The notes beneath the pieces are model-generated. The model worked only from the letters and a program-made list of their open reading frames with translations. It did not search any database and was not told the origin of the DNA. Both the position numbers and the translations under genes were made by a program. 8,018 nucleotides of DNA from Candidatus Heimdallarchaeota archaeon (GTDB lineage Archaea; Asgardarchaeota; Heimdallarchaeia; Heimdallarchaeales; Heimdallarchaeaceae), in NCBI GenBank assembly GCA_030628305.1, contig DAOVRE010000062.1:1-8018 (forward strand), given 5' to 3'. Shown piece by piece: positions 1 to 8,018 of the stretch. Within the stretch, counting starts at the first letter, position 1. Each line of letters starts with the position of its first letter.

Positions 1-938
1 CCTAGATGGACAGTAGTTGAATATGCTAATATTCTCTTGAAGTCTATAATGTCCTTTCTTCTAAACTGGTAGAACACAAGGAAGTTTCCTTCAAACATTG
101 TGAAGATAGCTAACCAGGAGACGAATACAGATGAAGTATCCAATAAGTTTCCAGGACTGATTGAGAATATTGATATGTAGATACCATATGCACCAGCTTT
201 AACTACTATGCCAGAAAGCAAAGCAGAAATTGTTGAAGGTGCTGATGAATGTGCATCAGGTAACCATGCATTCAGGAATATCACTGCGGATGTAACACCG
301 AAACCAATAACAAAAAGAGCTATAATTGCTCCTTGCAATGGATTCATGGGTCCAGATAAACTATCGAAACTGACAGATCCATATACTCCGTATGTCAATG
401 CTGTTCCTAGAAGTATAAACATACTTCCAACTGTTGACATGATGAAATACTTCAATGAAGCTTCTACTGATCCTCGTTTCATACGATCAAACGCAACTAG
501 TGTGTAACCACTTAAAGCAAACATTTCCCATCCTACGAATAGGGTGAAGAAATTATTTGACATGACTACAGCACTAAGGCCTGCTAGTAATGTGAGAATT
601 AGAGCGTAGTAGTACCCTAAGCCATTTTTACCTTTCATGTATTCAACACTGAAGAGAACTACCATCCAGACTAAGAAACTGAATATTGTAATTAATATTG
701 CTTGCAATTGTCCAAATTCTAACAGTCCGTCCGTGGTTGTATTCAATGCCCCTACGTCTACAAATATTGAAACAAAACTGAATACGAATATTCCTAAAGC
801 TACAACATTTGCAAAAATATGGTTCAAACAGTCAGTACATATCTTTATATTGACAAGGTATTTTTTAATTTGCTCAAATAAAGTGAGCAAACCTGCACCT
901 GCAAGAGGGATAATTAGTATTAACGATAGATAATTCAT
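1..938 (-). CDS. Proton-translocating antiporter-like membrane subunit, NuoM/NuoN/MrpD family (3' end cut by window edge)
   Basis: This is the N-terminal 312 residues of a polytopic membrane protein of the complex I / Mrp antiporter-like family; the stop lies beyond the left edge. Family members carry protons across the membrane arm. The sequence shows a TM5 glutamate (Gly-Trp-Glu, E138), the signature WLPDAHSSAPS at 225-235, a TM8 lysine (K247) and the RxLAYST motif near 302-308. The DAHSSAPS form is typical of MrpD and group 4 hydrogenase subunits and of NuoM, while GWExFALSGYTLVAF followed by EASLKYF (138-165) recalls NuoN, so the exact paralogue is uncertain; its place after nuoL favours NuoM. 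The expected TM7 lysine is Thr216. A CxxC pair (C34, C37) sits in the loop after TM1. The start ATG overlaps the nuoL stop by one base (TAATG), and GGTGAT at 945-950 is a suitably spaced ribosome-binding site. The family assignment is secure; the subunit letter is not. Confidence 0.88.
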   Translation of the reverse strand, partial: MNYLSLILIIPLAGAGLLTLFEQIKKYLVNIKICTDCLNHIFANVVALGIFVFSFVSIFVDVGALNTTTDGLLEFGQLQAILITIFSFLVWMVVLFSVEYMKGKNGLGYYYALILTLLAGLSAVVMSNNFFTLFVGWEMFALSGYTLVAFDRMKRGSVEASLKYFIMSTVGSMFILLGTALTYGVYGSVSFDSLSGPMNPLQGAIIALFVIGFGVTSAVIFLNAWLPDAHSSAPSTISALLSGIVVKAGAYGIYISIFSISPGNLLDTSSVFVSWLAIFTMFEGNFLVFYQFRRKDIIDFKRILAYSTTVHL

Positions 939-2752
939 TAGACCATCACCATCACTAAAACAACAATGGCAGCTATTGCCACTGCGGATCCAAGTAGCAT
1001 ATTCCAATTAATCTTACCAGTCTTCAAGAAGGAAAGTTGTTCTCCTATCCAGAATACGGGCTTGATGATAATTAGATTGTACAAATGATCAATATAGTAA
1101 CCATTAGCTACAAAAGTTCTACAAGCTTTCAACACCTTGTTATTCTCAATGAAGCTTACTTCAGTTTGTCCCTTACCATAAAGTAAGAATGCTAGACCAA
1201 CACCCAAAATAATAGCTCCAAGAGCACATAAGAAAGGCACCGCTTCAAAATCTCTAATCAGTACGTAAGGGTCAGCATGACCGCTGAACAAATTGTGTAA
1301 TGGTCCTTCAATTAAGAATCCAGTTACTACAACTAGTACTGCTAGAATACCTAAAGTGATTCTCATTATGTATTTAGGTTTGTGGACTTTAGCTCCTCTG
1401 TTTTTACCATGGAAAATCATCAAGAACATTCTTGTAGCATATAATGCTGTAATGAAAGCTGTTAGTACTGCTATCACAAAGATGAATATACTTCCTGGGG
1501 TTCCTGCACTGTAGGCTGCTGTGATTATCAATTCTTTTGAAAATCCTCCGTTGGTTAATATTGGAAGACCAATCAAACCAAGGGCACCAGCCATCATGAA
1601 ACCATAAATCCATGGTAAGTCTTTGCGTAAGCCACCCATTTTCTTCATGTCTCGTTCTTCAGCAACAGAGTGAATGATTGCACCTGCTGACAAGAACAGA
1701 AGAGCTTTGAATATTGAGTGTGATAACAAATGCATTTGTCCTGCAAATAATCCATGACCATCTGCATCTCGTATTGTAAATGCTAAGAACATGTAACTCA
1801 ACTGTGAGATTGTACTATAAGCCAGCACTCTCTTGAGATCCGTTGATGTTAGCGCACCTATAGCAGCTAATACTGCTGATATTCCTGCAACGACCATTAG
1901 GATGTAGTAGAATACTTTCACATTCCAAATTGGGCTAAAACGAGCAACAAGATATATACCTGCTTTAACCATTGTGGCAGCATGAATAAGTGCTGAAACA
2001 GTGGTAGGACCTTGCATAGCATCAATATCCACGGTATCTCCTGAACTTAACCAAGATTGGAGTGGAAATTGTGCGGATTTGGTCACGGGTGCAAGCACTA
2101 AAAGAATACTCATTATTATTCCTCCAGCTGGTTCATTGAAAATAGTGTTACCAATTAAGATATCACCGGTTCCGACATAAACCCATGCTAAGAATGCTAG
2201 TAGACCGACATCTCCAATACCAGTCATGATCAAAGCTTTGATTCCACTTTTTGCTGGTTTTTCTCCTTCTTCACCTTTCTTCATATAGTGGTGTCCTATT
2301 AGGAAACAGGAGCATAAACCAACTAATTCCCAACCTAAGAACAAGAAGATCATGTCATAGGCGAAAACCAGTAGTAACATACCACCAACGAAAAGTTGCA
2401 TGAAGAACCAGTATCTAGGTTTGTGTTTCTCTTCACCCATATATTCCAATGAGAAGAATGCGATAAGCATGCTTAAAATTGAAACAATGATGCCCATTAG
2501 GACTGAGAGAGAATCTAAGTAGAATCCGGTTTCAAGAGCGGTTGTTGACCAATTCAGCCAATTGAAAGTCTCTGCTATTGGAGTACCATCAAACATGCCA
2601 AATACTATAACTGCTGATATAGCTGAGATTCCGATTGTACTGACACCAAAGATGTCTCGTACAGCTGTCCATTTCTTCAGTAATAGTGAGAGAAATGCTC
2701 CAATTATGGGAACTACAATTGCGATTATTGTAAATATTATTTCTATTTCCAT
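938..2752 (-). CDS. nuoL: Complex I-like subunit L, large antiporter-like proton-pumping subunit
   Basis: The 604-residue protein has the usual NuoL/FpoL length (about 600-670). It is the distal pump of the membrane arm and carries the long lateral helix that ties the arm together. Visible hallmarks are the TM5 Glu in GWELVGLCS (E142), the TM7 Lys in TKSAQFPLQSWL (K225), the TM8 segment GPTTVSALIHAATMVKAG (248-265, with H257 and K263), STDLKRVLAYSTISQLSYM (303-321), SHSIFKALLFLSAGAIIH (344-361, K349) and the TM12 Lys in GGFSKELI (K406). The C-terminus, from about residue 548 (NGYYIDHLYN) to the final hydrophobic helix, fits the lateral-helix region. Between WL and DAM it carries about seven extra residues (236-243) compared with the usual WLPDAM. 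The ATG follows GAGGT at 2760-2764 by 7 nt, and the gene starts 5 nt after the nuoK stop. Product call is very sure. Confidence 0.96.
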   Translation of the reverse strand: MEIEIIFTIIAIVVPIIGAFLSLLLKKWTAVRDIFGVSTIGISAISAVIVFGMFDGTPIAETFNWLNWSTTALETGFYLDSLSVLMGIIVSILSMLIAFFSLEYMGEEKHKPRYWFFMQLFVGGMLLLVFAYDMIFLFLGWELVGLCSCFLIGHHYMKKGEEGEKPAKSGIKALIMTGIGDVGLLAFLAWVYVGTGDILIGNTIFNEPAGGIIMSILLVLAPVTKSAQFPLQSWLSSGDTVDIDAMQGPTTVSALIHAATMVKAGIYLVARFSPIWNVKVFYYILMVVAGISAVLAAIGALTSTDLKRVLAYSTISQLSYMFLAFTIRDADGHGLFAGQMHLLSHSIFKALLFLSAGAIIHSVAEERDMKKMGGLRKDLPWIYGFMMAGALGLIGLPILTNGGFSKELIITAAYSAGTPGSIFIFVIAVLTAFITALYATRMFLMIFHGKNRGAKVHKPKYIMRITLGILAVLVVVTGFLIEGPLHNLFSGHADPYVLIRDFEAVPFLCALGAIILGVGLAFLLYGKGQTEVSFIENNKVLKACRTFVANGYYIDHLYNLIIIKPVFWIGEQLSFLKTGKINWNMLLGSAVAIAAIVVLVMVMV

Positions 2753-2757
2753 CTCTA

Positions 2758-3068
2758 TTACCTCTTTAATGTGGACATCTCATCACTATCCACACCTTTT
2801 GTGTGTCTATAGTTGTTGATGACGATTGCGAGTCCAACCGCAATGACAGCTGCTCCTACAGCTAGTGAAATCAATGGGAATATTTGTGTAAATTCCTTAA
2901 ATGTTCCATTTGCTATATCTGTTCCGAGTGCGATAAAAGCTACATTTATTGATATTGTCATAATTTCAATACCCATTAAGATTTTTATCACATTTCTCTT
3001 TCCTAATATTGCGTATAACCCTACACCAAATAGGATTATTGCTAAAATTAGTAAGTGAAGTTGTTCAA

Positions 3069-3072
<4 letters not shown>
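2758..3072 (-). CDS. nuoK: Complex I-like subunit K (small three-helix membrane subunit)
   Basis: The 104-residue protein has three predicted membrane helices (about 4-24, 28-50 and 64-86), the standard NuoK size and layout; it is homologous to MrpC. NuoK lies between NuoJ and the antiporter-like subunits and passes protons along the central polar axis. The TM2 motif MGIEIMTISINVAF includes the conserved Glu36, at the same number as in E. coli NuoK. The TM3 motif reads GAAVIAVGLA (73-82), where most NuoK have a second Glu (E. coli E72) at the place of Val76. The start overlaps the nuoJ stop as ATGA, and AGGAGG at 3083-3088 is the ribosome-binding site, so translation is probably coupled to nuoJ. 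The C-terminal tail after residue 89 is charged and cytosolic or external. Confidence 0.95.
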
Positions 3073-5010
<1,938 letters not shown>

Positions 5011-5101
5011 TTAATCCTCCATTAAGGACTATCTTTTGTTAGTACACCACGTAACCTCTAATAGGGGTCACAAGTGCGACATTGATAGGGAATAATAGCT
5101 A

Positions 5102-5117
5102 ATTTTTAAGGTTTATC
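5102..5117 (-). promoter_or_regulatory. Candidate archaeal BRE/TATA promoter for the nuoH operon
   Basis: In the hypF-nuoH gap (5005-5210) the minus strand reads GATAAACC then TTAAAAAT, a close match to the archaeal BRE plus TATA-box pattern (RNWAANNY then TTTAWAWA). With the usual spacing of about 25 nt, transcription would start near 5080, giving a leader of about 75 nt before the nuoH ATG, consistent with its GGAGG site at 5016-5020. The rest of the gap holds no ORF, tRNA or convincing hairpin that I can find. A second A/T-rich element lies directly after the hypF stop (about 5195-5210) and is a weaker alternative. This is pattern matching only. Confidence 0.5.
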
Positions 5118-5210
5118 GTTAGTAGTTGGCTAATAAAATAGATAAAATCTTCATCTCATTGGAGTTAAAATGTAACTAGCAAATTTTTGTAAAATAATAT
5201 ATTTTTAAAC

Positions 5211-8018
<2,808 letters not shown>

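Noticed and set aside
208..933. Plus-strand ORFs of 98-99 codons at 208-507 and 637-933
   Set aside because: They lie antisense to the clear antiporter-like gene, their products resemble no family I know, and they have no promoter or ribosome-binding site of note. They arise because the opposite strand codes for protein.
1404..1613. Minus-strand 69-codon ORF within nuoL in another frame
   Set aside because: It is a shadow of nuoL, whose own frame carries conserved motifs across this stretch (TM12 region).
5037..5065. Weak inverted repeats (GTTA...TAAC and CCTCTAATAGGGG) in the hypF-nuoH gap as an operator or hairpin
   Set aside because: Arms are only four or five bases with mismatches, no better than expected by chance in AT-rich DNA.
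5195..5210. A/T-rich element after the hypF stop as a TATA box or poly-T terminator
   Set aside because: It could be either, since the minus strand reads TTTAAAAATATATTATTTT. It has no stem-loop, would give a leader of about 175 nt, and fits the promoter pattern no better than 5102-5117.

Overview
The window is AT-rich and almost fully coding, with every supported gene on the minus strand. It reads from right to left as hypE (3' part only), hypF, a gap of about 200 bp, then a tightly packed membrane-protein operon in the order nuoH-nuoA-nuoJ-nuoK-nuoL and an antiporter-like nuoM/nuoN-type gene that runs off the left edge. I think the source is an archaeon, probably an uncultured anaerobic or hydrogen-metabolising lineage. 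The reasons are a good match to the archaeal BRE/TATA promoter pattern ahead of nuoH, strong GGAGG ribosome-binding sites with ATGA overlaps, and complex I subunits that resemble Fpo and group 4 [NiFe]-hydrogenase modules more than the NADH-type enzyme. I cannot place it in a phylum from this sequence alone. A bacterial source is less likely but not excluded.

Region 5211-8018 holds two maturation genes for [NiFe] hydrogenases. HypF makes the carbamoyl group and loads it onto the C-terminal cysteine of HypE. HypE then dehydrates it to the cyanide that becomes a ligand of the active-site iron. The HypE fragment ends in the required Pro-Arg-Val-Cys tail, and HypF keeps all four of its domains. 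The pair is therefore probably functional, and the organism should encode at least one [NiFe] hydrogenase.

Region 1-5004 encodes the membrane arm of a complex I-like, ion-pumping enzyme: the quinone/hydrogenase-junction subunit NuoH, the small subunits NuoA, NuoJ and NuoK, the large antiporter-like subunit NuoL, and a second antiporter-like subunit. No peripheral (electron-transfer) subunits NuoB, C, D, I or NuoE, F, G are in the window. They could lie beyond the left edge or elsewhere in the genome. The gap between hypF and nuoH contains the only promoter candidate I can support, so the nuo genes are probably transcribed separately from hypEF.

The part most worth a second look is the membrane arm itself. 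By motif alignment from memory, several charged residues that form the proton path in ordinary complex I are replaced here: the TM7 lysine of the second antiporter subunit by Thr, the second intramembrane Glu of NuoK by Val, the Glu of the NuoA FDxE motif by Ala, and two Glu of the NuoH PEAExEL loop by Ile and His. NuoL keeps its full set, including its TM5 Glu, TM7 Lys and TM12 Lys. NuoH carries a His-x-Glu-Leu loop like that of hydrogenase subunits, yet its next stretch matches complex I. Together with the neighbouring hyp genes this suggests a complex intermediate between complex I and a membrane-bound hydrogenase, with a rewired central axis. That is inference and needs alignments and the missing catalytic genes to settle it.
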